Shown here in pieces: positions 8,048 to 14,771 of a DNA stretch of 64,000 nucleotides. The notes beneath the pieces were generated by a model, which saw only the letters and a program-made list of their open reading frames with translations, had not been told where the DNA came from and searched no databases. Every line of letters begins with the position of its first letter. The stretch's first letter is position 1. Both the position numbers and the translations under genes were made by a program. Where the stretch lies: the NCBI RefSeq assembly GCF_009901565.1, contig NZ_WXEW01000001.1, positions 558,001 to 622,000 of the forward strand, written 5' to 3'. This stretch comes from Herbidospora solisilvae (GTDB lineage: Bacteria > Actinomycetota > Actinomycetes > Streptosporangiales > Streptosporangiaceae).

Positions 8048-8854
8048 TTATCCTCGGGCCACACCATAGTGCACAGTCCGGGCGACTTGGGCGAACCCTA
8101 TCGAACGGTACAGACGCGCCGGAATCGGCCACGCATCGTCACCCCGGGGGCTGACCGTGGCGATCTCGGCGCCCAGGTCCCTCGCGGCGTGGAGGGCGGC
8201 CAGGCAGACGTCTCTGGCCAGCCCCTTCCCCCGGTGGTCGGGGACGGTGCCGACGGGCTCGATCAGCACGGCCTTGCGGGCGTCGTCGAGCCAGGCCAGG
8301 CAGTAGGCGGCCGTCTCGCCGTCCACGTCGGCGACGACGTCGAGCTCTCCGCGGTACGGCGGGGTCTTCTGGACGTTCCGGTAGCTCTCCTCGGTGACGC
8401 GCGAGGGGTAGAAGGCCTCCCGGTGGGCCCTCACCCGGCCCGCGACGTCGGTGACGGGATGGCAGGCGGCTCGCGGCTCGGGCAGGTCCTCCAGGTCGCG
8501 TACCAGATGCAGGAAGAACGGCCCTTCCATCTGGACGAACCCGCGCGCCTCGACGGCGCGCACCAGGTGCGGCTCGGCGCTGGAGACCACGACGCTCTCG
8601 GGCTCGGTGATCTCCCCGAACCAGTCGAGGACCGCACCGGCCCAGTGCTCGTCGACGGCCTGGAGGTTGAGGTGGCCGGGCAGCTCGGCCCATCCCCACG
8701 CGACGACCTGGCCATTCGAGCGCCAGACCTTCGTGGGCCACTCGTGCTCACGGCCGGTGTGCTGGCGCAGCCCCCAGGCGAGGTCGCCGACGTGCCACCG
8801 GGCACCGGGGAACCACAGACGGGAGGTGAGGCCCTGCATGGCGTCGATGCTCAT
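8048..8854 (-). CDS. GNAT-family N-acetyltransferase
   Basis: A 268-residue protein. The C-terminal half is a recognisable GNAT domain with the acetyl-CoA loop in VGTVPDHRGKGLARDVCLAAL and a following RLYRSIGFAQV segment. The N-terminal half looks like a degenerate GNAT fold, giving a tandem arrangement. The substrate is unknown. The TAA stop is 9 bases before the EF-hand start, suggesting a two-gene operon. The ATG at 8852-8854 was chosen because it gives the natural N-terminus MSIDAMQGL; longer extensions run into the neighbouring regulator region. Confidence 0.8.
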   Translation of the reverse strand: MSIDAMQGLTSRLWFPGARWHVGDLAWGLRQHTGREHEWPTKVWRSNGQVVAWGWAELPGHLNLQAVDEHWAGAVLDWFGEITEPESVVVSSAEPHLVRAVEARGFVQMEGPFFLHLVRDLEDLPEPRAACHPVTDVAGRVRAHREAFYPSRVTEESYRNVQKTPPYRGELDVVADVDGETAAYCLAWLDDARKAVLIEPVGTVPDHRGKGLARDVCLAALHAARDLGAEIATVSPRGDDAWPIPARLYRSIGFAQVARTVHYGVARG

Positions 8855-8916
8855 CGCCCGATCCTGCCGCAAAGAGATCAAGCTTCCGGCGCATCCGGTC
8901 CACCGGGTGACCACTT

Positions 8917-9819
8917 TCAGCCTTGGAGGGCTCGGCGGCGGGCGTCGAGGCCGTCGAGGAGGCGTTGGAGGCCGTACTCGAAGACGGTGTCGAGGTCGAA
9001 GTCGAACTCCTCGCCGACGACGTGACCGAGACCGGGATGGTCCGGCGAGGCGGCCCAGCGGCGCAGGCCGCGGCCCTGGTGGCGCATCCAGTCGTCGGCG
9101 GTCATGCCGGTGTCCTCCTCCGCGCGGGTCTCGGCCAGGCGGACCAGGGCCATGCCGCGGACGTGGCCGAACAGGTTGATGTGGGCGCAGAGCATGTCGT
9201 GGGCGTCGAAGCCCATCGCCCTCAGCGTGGTGAGCGACCATTCGGCGAGGGGCAGCACGTTCGGCATCACCTGGGGGCGGCTGAGCGAGAACACCTCGGC
9301 GGCCCAGGGGTGGCGGCCGAAGGCCGTCCAGAACAGGCGGGCCACGGCCTCCAGGCGGCGGCGCCACTCCGCCGGCGGGATGTCGGGGAGCAGGGCTCCG
9401 GCGAAGACGTGGTCGGCCATGCGGAGCGTGAGGTCGTTGCGGTTCGGCACGTGGCGGTAGAGGCCCATCGTCGACACGCCCAGCGACACGGCCACCCTGC
9501 GCACCGTGACCAGCGGCAGCCCTTCGGCGTCGGCGATCTCGATCGCCGCCTCGACGATCTCGGTGACCGACAGTCTCGGCCGCTGACTCTTGGCGGCGGT
9601 TGGGCGTCGGCGCACGATGGTGCCGCTGCCGGGGACCGTCTCGACCAGGCCCTCGGCCCTCAGCGCGCCGATCACCTTGGTGGCGGTGGCCATCGCGACG
9701 CCCCAGTCGCGGACGATCGCCCTGGTCGACGGCGCGGGCCCGCCCTCGGCGAGGCGGCCGCCGCGGATGTCGGCGGCGATCACGTCGGCGATCTGAAGAT
9801 AACGGGGGCGGTCGGACAC
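8917..9819 (-). CDS. chimeric regulator: GntR winged helix fused to a TetR-family protein
   Basis: A 300-residue protein with two DNA-binding modules. Residues 6-71 form a GntR-type winged helix (YLQIADVIAADI...AMATATKVIGALRAEGLVE). Residues 83-130 form a TetR helix-turn-helix (VTVRRVAVSLGVSTMGLYRHV), followed by a TetR_C-like ligand/dimerisation domain to the end. The GTG at 9817-9819 is preferred because GGAGG ends 5 bases before it; an upstream GTG (9823-9825) overlaps that ribosome site. It is divergent from an alpha/beta hydrolase, with several palindromic GTGCAC/CTAGTGC-like sequences in the 83-bp gap, so self- and hydrolase regulation is likely. The inducing ligand is unknown. Confidence 0.85.
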   Translation of the reverse strand: MSDRPRYLQIADVIAADIRGGRLAEGGPAPSTRAIVRDWGVAMATATKVIGALRAEGLVETVPGSGTIVRRRPTAAKSQRPRLSVTEIVEAAIEIADAEGLPLVTVRRVAVSLGVSTMGLYRHVPNRNDLTLRMADHVFAGALLPDIPPAEWRRRLEAVARLFWTAFGRHPWAAEVFSLSRPQVMPNVLPLAEWSLTTLRAMGFDAHDMLCAHINLFGHVRGMALVRLAETRAEEDTGMTADDWMRHQGRGLRRWAASPDHPGLGHVVGEEFDFDLDTVFEYGLQRLLDGLDARRRALQG

Positions 9820-9824
9820 GGGCA

Positions 9825-9902
9825 CCTCCAGTGCACTAGTGCGGTCTCTGCACTGTACTACTCGCTCTATTGCGTTATCCGGCTAGTGCGTACGTTGTAA
9901 GC
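9825..9902. promoter_or_regulatory. divergent promoter/operator region between GntR-TetR regulator and hydrolase
   Basis: Contains AGTGCACT (9830-9837) overlapping the perfect palindrome GCACTAGTGC (9833-9842), then TGCACTGTACTA (about 9849-9860) and CTAGTGCGTAC (about 9883-9893). These related half-sites suit binding by the adjacent chimeric regulator. TACGTT (9891-9896) is a candidate -10 for the hydrolase, 6 bases before its ATG, consistent with a leaderless transcript. Confidence 0.6.
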
Positions 9903-10745
9903 ATGACGCAATTTGCCATGTCGGCGGATGGCACGCCGATCGAGTACACCACCGTGGGGCAGGGGTCCCACGTCATCGTCGTCCCCGGGGCGCTCGCCCT
10001 GGCGGCCGACTTCTCCGGGCTCGCCGGGCTGCTGGCCGAACGGCACACCGTCCACGTCGTGCAGCGGCGCGGCCGTGGCCTCAGCGGGCCGCAGGGGGAG
10101 CACTACGGGATCGAGCGGGAATGCGAGGACGTCGAGGCCGTCCGGGCCGCCACCGGGGCCCGGCTGATCTTCGGGCACAGCTTCGGCGGGCTGGTGGCGC
10201 TGCGGGCGGCGTGCGGGAACCCGGAGTTCGACGCGGTGGCCGTCTACGAGCCCGGGGCCTCGGTCGGCGGGTCGATCCCGGCCGGCTGGATCGGCCGCGC
10301 CCGCCGGGAGATCGCCGAGGGGCGGAATCTGGAGGCGTTCCTGACCTTCGTCGGCGGGACCGGCCCCTCGCTGGTGAGACGGCTGCCCCGGTGGTACCTG
10401 AAAGCCGTGCTGCGGATGGCGATCCCCCGCGCCGAGATGCGGCAGAAGCTCGCCCTCATGCCCCAGGCGGTCGCCGAACACGCGGAGGTGGGCCGCCTCG
10501 ACCCTCACGTGGCCGACTACGCCGCCGTCGGAGCGGCCACCCTGATCATGCGCGGCAAGGGACGCCCCGGCGACCCCCAGGACCTCGCCCACACCCGCCT
10601 GGCCGAGACGATCCCCGACGCCCGGAGGGCGGCCTTCCCCTCCCTCGACCACTTCGCCCCCGAGAAGAAGCCCGGAGCGCTCGCCGACACGATCCTGACG
10701 TTCTTCGCCACGCACGCGCAGCAGGACGCCCAGATCGAACGGTGA
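9903..10745 (+). CDS. alpha/beta hydrolase
   Basis: A 280-residue cytosolic alpha/beta hydrolase. The nucleophile elbow is GHSFGG with Ser93, the oxyanion region is VVPGAL, and the C-terminal catalytic His is in the PSLDHFAPEKK segment. No signal peptide is present. There is no ribosome site before the ATG; a -10-like TACGTT ends 6 bases upstream, so the mRNA may be leaderless. An in-frame start 33 bases earlier would extend into the operator region and is less likely. Divergent pairing with the GntR-TetR chimera suggests substrate-induced expression. The substrate is not predictable. Confidence 0.85.
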   Translation: MTQFAMSADGTPIEYTTVGQGSHVIVVPGALALAADFSGLAGLLAERHTVHVVQRRGRGLSGPQGEHYGIERECEDVEAVRAATGARLIFGHSFGGLVALRAACGNPEFDAVAVYEPGASVGGSIPAGWIGRARREIAEGRNLEAFLTFVGGTGPSLVRRLPRWYLKAVLRMAIPRAEMRQKLALMPQAVAEHAEVGRLDPHVADYAAVGAATLIMRGKGRPGDPQDLAHTRLAETIPDARRAAFPSLDHFAPEKKPGALADTILTFFATHAQQDAQIER

Positions 10746-10765
10746 CCCGGGAGAACGCCGCGGAA

Positions 10766-10790
10766 GCCGTGGCCCGGGGATGGCCACGGC
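10766..10790 (+). terminator. hairpin downstream of the alpha/beta hydrolase
   Basis: GCCGTGGCC (10766-10774) and GGCCACGGC (10782-10790) form a perfect 9-bp GC-rich stem with a 7-base loop, 20 bases after the hydrolase stop. There is no U-tract, as is common in high-GC actinobacteria. Confidence 0.6.
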
Positions 10791-10866
10791 CCCACGGCCA
10801 TCAGACCGCGCGGAACCGGGCGTTCCCGGCCGAGGCGCCGGCGTACACGAGGGCCGGGGCTGATCA

Positions 10867-10882
10867 GAGCATCGTCGGATTA
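10867..10882. repeat. 16-bp direct repeat, downstream copy
   Basis: GAGCATCGTCGGATTA occurs here, just past the true end of the FtsX-like reading frame, and again at 11674-11689 across that gene's start. In gene direction it reads TAATCCGACGATGCTC and includes an ATG. It looks like the leftover 5' end of a second, deleted tandem copy. Confidence 0.6.
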
Positions 10883-10893
10883 CGGCGGATGCG

Positions 10894-11058
10894 TCAGTTC
10901 GGGCCGACCTCCCGGACTCCGGGCAACCTGATCAGGCGGTAGAGGAGCTCCGTCAGGCCTGTCGTGTCGTCCAGGTCCACCCAGAACATGGTGCTGAAAC
11001 AGACGTCGGTGGGCAGTTTCCACCGTGGGCCGAGGCGGCGCAGATAGGTGAGGTAGTT
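10894..11058 (-). pseudogene. 3' remainder of the FtsX-like gene, behind an in-frame TGA
   Basis: After the TGA at 11059-11061 the same frame stays open for 54 codons to a second TGA at 10894-10896. It encodes NYLTYLRRLGP...DVCFSTMFWVDLDD...ELLYRLIRLPGVREVGPN, which resembles the continuation of the FtsX-ectodomain-like fold (a VxLxD strand, then L...I..LPGV..V). The amino acids read smoothly across the stop (AHAR-stop-NYLTYLRRL). One C-to-T change (CGA to TGA) would explain it. It is either a recent nonsense mutation, a sequencing error or a read-through site. Confidence 0.65.
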
Positions 11059-11679
11059 TCACCGGGCATGCGCCGGGGTCTCCTCGTAGACGATCGGATC
11101 GCCGGGCAGGGCCCGCAGGTGGTCGGCGACCGCCGCCAGCTCCGCGCCCGTGGCGGCGCCGCGCCCCGCGCAGCTGAGATCCTCCTCGGTCGCGGGTCCG
11201 CACATCTGGACGCGGACATCCGCACGGCCGCTCCAGTACATGACCGGCCAGACGTAGACGTTGGTGACCGCGGGGATCTTCTCGAAGTCCTCGATCAGGA
11301 CCTCGGGGACGACCTCGGCCACCGCCTCGGCCTCGATGGAGTACGGGAGGTCCTTCGCGGCGATGAAGGATGACCAGTCGGTCTTGTCGGGGGCGTTCGA
11401 CCATTCGGCCGTGTGCTCGAAGCCTTCGGCTCCTTCCTCCGGACCGACGAGACGTGCCTCGGTGATCCTCGGATCGGAGGCGACCGCGACGGTCGCGGCG
11501 TCGATCTGCGACGGTGTCGCCGCGCCCTCCGGGCAGTGTTCTTCGACGCCGAGCCCGGTGCCGCCGCAGAGGTAGACCGACACGGTCCACTTGTGCGGCC
11601 AGGGGTCCCTGGCCGCCGCTCCCCCGCTCGCCGACGCACCGGCGAGCACCAGGGTCGCGGAGATCAATAACCGGAGCAT
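11059..11679 (-). CDS. exported FtsX extracellular-domain-like protein, probably truncated
   Basis: A 206-residue protein with an N-terminal signal sequence (MLRLLISATLVLAGASA). The segment WTVSVYLCG...CPEGAATPSQI...VAVASDPRITEARLVGPEEG resembles the extracellular domain of FtsX-like permeases, but no permease helices follow. Cysteines (LCGG, HCP, MCGPA, SCAG) could form disulfides. The ATG at 11677-11679 is preferred because the signal peptide starts there, and CATAAT ends 6 bases upstream as a leaderless-type -10. The frame ends at an in-frame TGA, although 54 homologous-looking codons follow, so the complete protein was probably 261 residues. In actinobacteria such soluble FtsX-like proteins are of unknown function. 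Confidence 0.7.
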   Translation of the reverse strand: MLRLLISATLVLAGASASGGAAARDPWPHKWTVSVYLCGGTGLGVEEHCPEGAATPSQIDAATVAVASDPRITEARLVGPEEGAEGFEHTAEWSNAPDKTDWSSFIAAKDLPYSIEAEAVAEVVPEVLIEDFEKIPAVTNVYVWPVMYWSGRADVRVQMCGPATEEDLSCAGRGAATGAELAAVADHLRALPGDPIVYEETPAHAR

Positions 11680-11689
11680 CGTCGGATTA
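11674..11689. repeat. 16-bp direct repeat, upstream copy
   Basis: Same GAGCATCGTCGGATTA as at 10867-10882, here spanning the start codon and -10-like CATAAT of the FtsX-like gene. The two copies are 807 bp apart and bracket the gene. Confidence 0.6.
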
Positions 11690-11704
11690 TGCCGTGAAAA
11701 CAGG

Positions 11705-11754
11705 GCCATCCCGGGACCCGGGCGAAATGCCGGGGGTGCGGGTCCCGGGATGGC
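11705..11754 (-). terminator. terminator hairpin after the GH128 gene
   Basis: GCCATCCCGGGACCCG (11705-11720) pairs perfectly with CGGGTCCCGGGATGGC (11739-11754), a 16-bp stem with an 18-base loop. It lies 21 bases past the GH128 stop and upstream of the FtsX-like gene, separating the two leftward units. Confidence 0.7.
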
Positions 11755-11775
11755 GGTCCTGCCGGATCGGAGTGG

Positions 11776-13092
11776 CTAGCGGGGCAGCGCCTGGAAGGCG
11801 CGGCCGACCGCGGTCGGGGTGCCGTTGTCGCGGAACAGGCCGCTGTTGACGCCGCTGGCGCCCGCGCCGATGCCGAACCAGGCGTAGCGCTCGACGAACG
11901 GGAGGGACTGGAGCATCTTGGCCGACTCGGTCACGAACGCCGCCTGCTGGGCCTCGGTCGGGTAGCGGACGCCGTTGCTGAAGTCGATCAGGGCGAACTC
12001 GGTCAGCCAGATGGGCTTCTTGTAGCGGTCGTACACGGCCTGGAGGTAGCCCTTGAGCTGCTGGACGGCGCGCTCGGTGACGAAGTCGCCGCCGTACCAG
12101 TGCAGCGGGATGAAGTCGACGCGGTAGCCGCGCTGCTTCGCGCCGGTCATGAAGCGGTCGAGCCAGCCGCCCGCGCGGTCGCCGCCCCACGCCACGGCGG
12201 GGGCGCCGAGGATCTTGCCGGCGTCCTGGAGCCTCGGCCACAGTTCGAGGGCCTTCTCGACCGTCATGTTGGCCTGGTCGGCGAAGTCGGGCTCGTTGAA
12301 GCCGAGCAGGTAGGGGCCGGCCGCCTTGGCCTTGGCCAGATTGGCGTCGGTGACGCTGTTGGCGCCCCAGATCATCGGGACGAACTGGCTGTCGGCCGGG
12401 GTGGTGATGTTGGCGTGGTCGACGGCCCAGGTGTAGTACCAGCTCGCCTGCGCGTTGGCGACGGCGGCGTTGACTCCGGGGATCTGCCAGACCGCGACGC
12501 CCTTCTTGCCCTTGGCGGTCGCCGGAGGCGTGCTCGGGCTCGACGAGGGGGTCGGCTTCGGGGTCGTCGTGGGCGTGGTGGTCGGGGTCGTGCCCGGAGT
12601 GCCGTCGCCGAAGACCTGGAACTCCCACAGGGAGACGCCGTACTGGCTGGACCGCTTGGTGGCGTGGAGGCGCACGTAGCGGGCGCTGGCCGACGCGTCG
12701 ATCGTCTGCACGCCGCCCTTGCCGGCGGTGGTGGTGTGGATGGTCCGCCACGTCGCGGCGTCGTTCGAGGTCTGGATCTGGAAGGCGGTCGCGTACGCGC
12801 GCTCCCAGTTGAGCACGATCCGGCTGATCGGCGTGACCTTGCCCAGGTCGAGGCGGATCCACTGCGGGTCGGCGAACTTGCTGGACCAGCGGGTGCTCGT
12901 CTTGCCGTCGAAGGCCGCGGCCGCCGACAGGTCGCCCCGCTCGACCGACGAGGCCACCGCGGGACGACCCTGCGAGACCAGCGTGTCGGCGGCCTCGGCG
13001 GGCCCGACACCGGTGATCAGGGACGCGCTCAGGGCGGCCACGAGGGCGCCCCCGAGCGCGGCGCGCCGGCGGGGAACTGTCGTCAGAGTCAT
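11776..13092 (-). CDS. secreted GH128-type beta-1,3-glucanase with F5/8C (CBM32-like) domain
   Basis: A 438-residue secreted protein: signal peptide (1-35, ending AEAA), an F5/8 type C/discoidin domain (about 38-162, with AFDGKTSTRWSS and WIRLDLG), a Thr/Pro/Ser linker (about 165-195) and a GH128 domain (about 198-438). The likely acid/base is Glu267 in GFNEPDF and the nucleophile Glu365 in WLTEFALID. GH128 enzymes cut beta-1,3-glucan such as fungal wall polymer. The ATG at 13090-13092 starts a normal signal peptide; reading further upstream would run antisense through kptA. A perfect 16-bp hairpin follows the gene. Confidence 0.85.
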   Translation of the reverse strand: MTLTTVPRRRAALGGALVAALSASLITGVGPAEAADTLVSQGRPAVASSVERGDLSAAAAFDGKTSTRWSSKFADPQWIRLDLGKVTPISRIVLNWERAYATAFQIQTSNDAATWRTIHTTTAGKGGVQTIDASASARYVRLHATKRSSQYGVSLWEFQVFGDGTPGTTPTTTPTTTPKPTPSSSPSTPPATAKGKKGVAVWQIPGVNAAVANAQASWYYTWAVDHANITTPADSQFVPMIWGANSVTDANLAKAKAAGPYLLGFNEPDFADQANMTVEKALELWPRLQDAGKILGAPAVAWGGDRAGGWLDRFMTGAKQRGYRVDFIPLHWYGGDFVTERAVQQLKGYLQAVYDRYKKPIWLTEFALIDFSNGVRYPTEAQQAAFVTESAKMLQSLPFVERYAWFGIGAGASGVNSGLFRDNGTPTAVGRAFQALPR

Positions 13093-13197
13093 GGTTGTCC
13101 TTCGTAGGGGATGTCTGAACCGGAGACCCCGCGACGACCTGCGGATAACGAAAATCGAGAAGACGGCGGCATGTTTTTCCGGCCACACTCGACGACC

Positions 13198-13737
13198 ATG
13201 GACGAACGGCGCATGGTGCGCATCTCGAAATACCTGGCCAAGCACCTGCGGCACCAGCCCGAACGCATCGGCCTGGTCCTCGACGAGCAGGGCTGGACCC
13301 CCGTCGACGACCTGATCGCGGCCGCCGCCGCGCACGGCTTCCCCTTCGACCGCGCCGAACTCGACCAGGTGGTCGAGGCCAACGACAAGAAGCGGTACGT
13401 CATCGAGGGCGGCCGCATCAGGGCCAGCCAGGGCCACTCGATCGAGGTCGACCTCGACCTGCCGGTGGTCGAGCCGCCCGAGGTGCTCTACCACGGGACC
13501 GCCCCGGCGGCGCTGGCCGCGATCCGGGCCGAGGGGCTGGTGCGGATGGCCCGGCACCACGTGCACCTGTCTCCCGACGTGGCCACGGCCGAGCGGGTGG
13601 GGGCGCGGCGGGGGCGTCCGGTGGTGCTGACCGTGGAGGCCGGGCGCATGCACGCCGAGGGCCACGAGTTCCGGGTGAGCGCCAACGGAGTGTGGCTGAC
13701 CGATCGGGTGCCGCCGGGCTTCATCGACTTCCCCTAG
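13198..13737 (+). CDS. kptA: RNA 2'-phosphotransferase (Tpt1/KptA family)
   Basis: A 179-residue protein matching KptA throughout. KptA moves the 2'-phosphate of an RNA splice junction to NAD, giving ADP-ribose 1'',2''-cyclic phosphate; bacteria lack such tRNA splicing, so its natural substrate is debated. Motifs are SKYLAKHLRHQPERIGL, LDEQGWTPVDDL, the NAD-binding LYHGTAP, HHVHLS and the C-terminal FRVSANGVWL. The ATG at 13198 gives the usual family start (MDERR..VRISKYL). An in-frame ATG at 13171 is possible. It is a single gene, divergent from the glucanase and not obviously linked to the next operon. Confidence 0.9.
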   Translation: MDERRMVRISKYLAKHLRHQPERIGLVLDEQGWTPVDDLIAAAAAHGFPFDRAELDQVVEANDKKRYVIEGGRIRASQGHSIEVDLDLPVVEPPEVLYHGTAPAALAAIRAEGLVRMARHHVHLSPDVATAERVGARRGRPVVLTVEAGRMHAEGHEFRVSANGVWLTDRVPPGFIDFP

Positions 13738-13771
13738 ATATACCGGCTATAAGATCGCCCGGCGAAGCACG

Positions 13772-13820
13772 TTGACAAACCCTCCTGCCCCGAGTTTTGC
13801 TCATAAGCAAAACGTTTTGC
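13772..13820 (+). promoter_or_regulatory. promoter with overlapping palindromic operators at the head of the sugar-acid island
   Basis: A TTGACA -35-like hexamer (13772-13777) is followed by two overlapping palindromes. TTTTGCT-CATA-AGCAAAA (13795-13812) has perfect 7-bp arms. GCAAAACGTTTTGC (13807-13820) is a perfect 14-bp palindrome with the central CpG typical of LacI-family operators. The SDR start codon follows at 13835. The TetR-LacI chimera encoded two genes downstream is the obvious candidate binder. Confidence 0.7.
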
Positions 13821-13834
13821 GAGAGGGTGATCGA

Positions 13835-14689
13835 ATGGCCGACACACCCCGCCGGGTGCTGGTCACGGGGGCCGCGGGCAGGCTGGGCAGGGCCACGCTC
13901 GCGCTGCTGGCGGAGCTGGGGGTCGAGGCGACCGCGCTCGATCGGGAACCGACCGACGCCGACCGGGCCGTGGTGGGCGACGCGGGCGATCCGGCCACGG
14001 TCCGGCGGGCGCTGGCCGGGGTCGAGGCGGTGCTGCACTTCGCGGCCATCCCCGCGCCCACGCTCGGCACGCCCGCCGAGGTCTACTGCGGCAACACCCG
14101 GGCGACGTTCGTCGTGCTGGAGGAGGCGGGGCGGTTCGGGGTGCCCCGGGTGGCGCTGGCCAGCAGCCTGTCGGTGACCGGGATGCCCTGGGCGGCCAAG
14201 CCGCTGCACCCCGCCTACCTGCCGATCGACGAGCGGCTCCCGCTCCAGAACGAGGACCCCTACGGCCTGTCCAAAGAGGCCGACGAGGCGACCGGCGCGA
14301 TGATGGCCCGGCGGTTCGGGATGGCCGTGGTGGCGCTGCGCTACCCGCTGCTCGGCGGCCCTGGCGACAAGTTCGACGACACGGCCGCCCGCTACGCCGA
14401 CGACCCGGGCTCGGGGGCCGCCGAACTGTGGACCTACCTCGACGACCGCGACGCCGCCCGAGCCGCCTGGCTGGCCGTCACGGCCCCCCTCACCGGCTAC
14501 CACGCCGTCTTCGTGACGGCCCCCGACACCCTCGCCCCCCAGCCGACCGAGGAGCTGCTCGACCGCTTCCATCCCGACGTGGAACGCCGGAGGAGATTCG
14601 AGGGCCGCGAGGCGCCGATCGACCTGACGGCGGCCGAGAGCCTGCTCGGCTTCCGTGCCCGGCACCTCTTCGCGGCAGCGGCTCGATGA
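13835..14689 (+). CDS. NAD(P)-dependent epimerase/dehydratase-family oxidoreductase (extended SDR)
   Basis: A 284-residue extended short-chain dehydrogenase. The dinucleotide loop is TGAAGRLGR (GxxGxxG) near the N-terminus, an acidic residue follows at the end of strand two (ALDREP), and the catalytic YxxxK is in DPYGLSKEA with an upstream ASSLSVTG serine. Relatives include uronate dehydrogenases and UDP-sugar epimerases. Its place beside a ManD-type dehydratase and a sugar importer points to sugar-acid oxidation. The ATG follows GAGAGGG. LacI-type palindromes sit directly upstream. The exact substrate is not resolved. Confidence 0.8.
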   Translation: MADTPRRVLVTGAAGRLGRATLALLAELGVEATALDREPTDADRAVVGDAGDPATVRRALAGVEAVLHFAAIPAPTLGTPAEVYCGNTRATFVVLEEAGRFGVPRVALASSLSVTGMPWAAKPLHPAYLPIDERLPLQNEDPYGLSKEADEATGAMMARRFGMAVVALRYPLLGGPGDKFDDTAARYADDPGSGAAELWTYLDDRDAARAAWLAVTAPLTGYHAVFVTAPDTLAPQPTEELLDRFHPDVERRRRFEGREAPIDLTAAESLLGFRARHLFAAAAR

Positions 14690-14771
14690 TCCACCGCGCC
14701 CGGACACCACTGCCCGCGAGCCGTCGCGTCGCCTACCTTCTCCCGATGGCGGACCGCTCAGGAGGGGACAC

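Noticed and set aside
11059-11061. TGA as a selenocysteine codon in the FtsX-like gene
   Set aside because: No cysteine-homologous position or nearby selenocysteine element is evident; a CGA-to-TGA change is simpler.
13093-13665. N-terminal extension of the GH128 reading frame through kptA
   Set aside because: The extension has no domain, lies antisense to a clear KptA gene, and would bury the signal peptide that starts at 13092.
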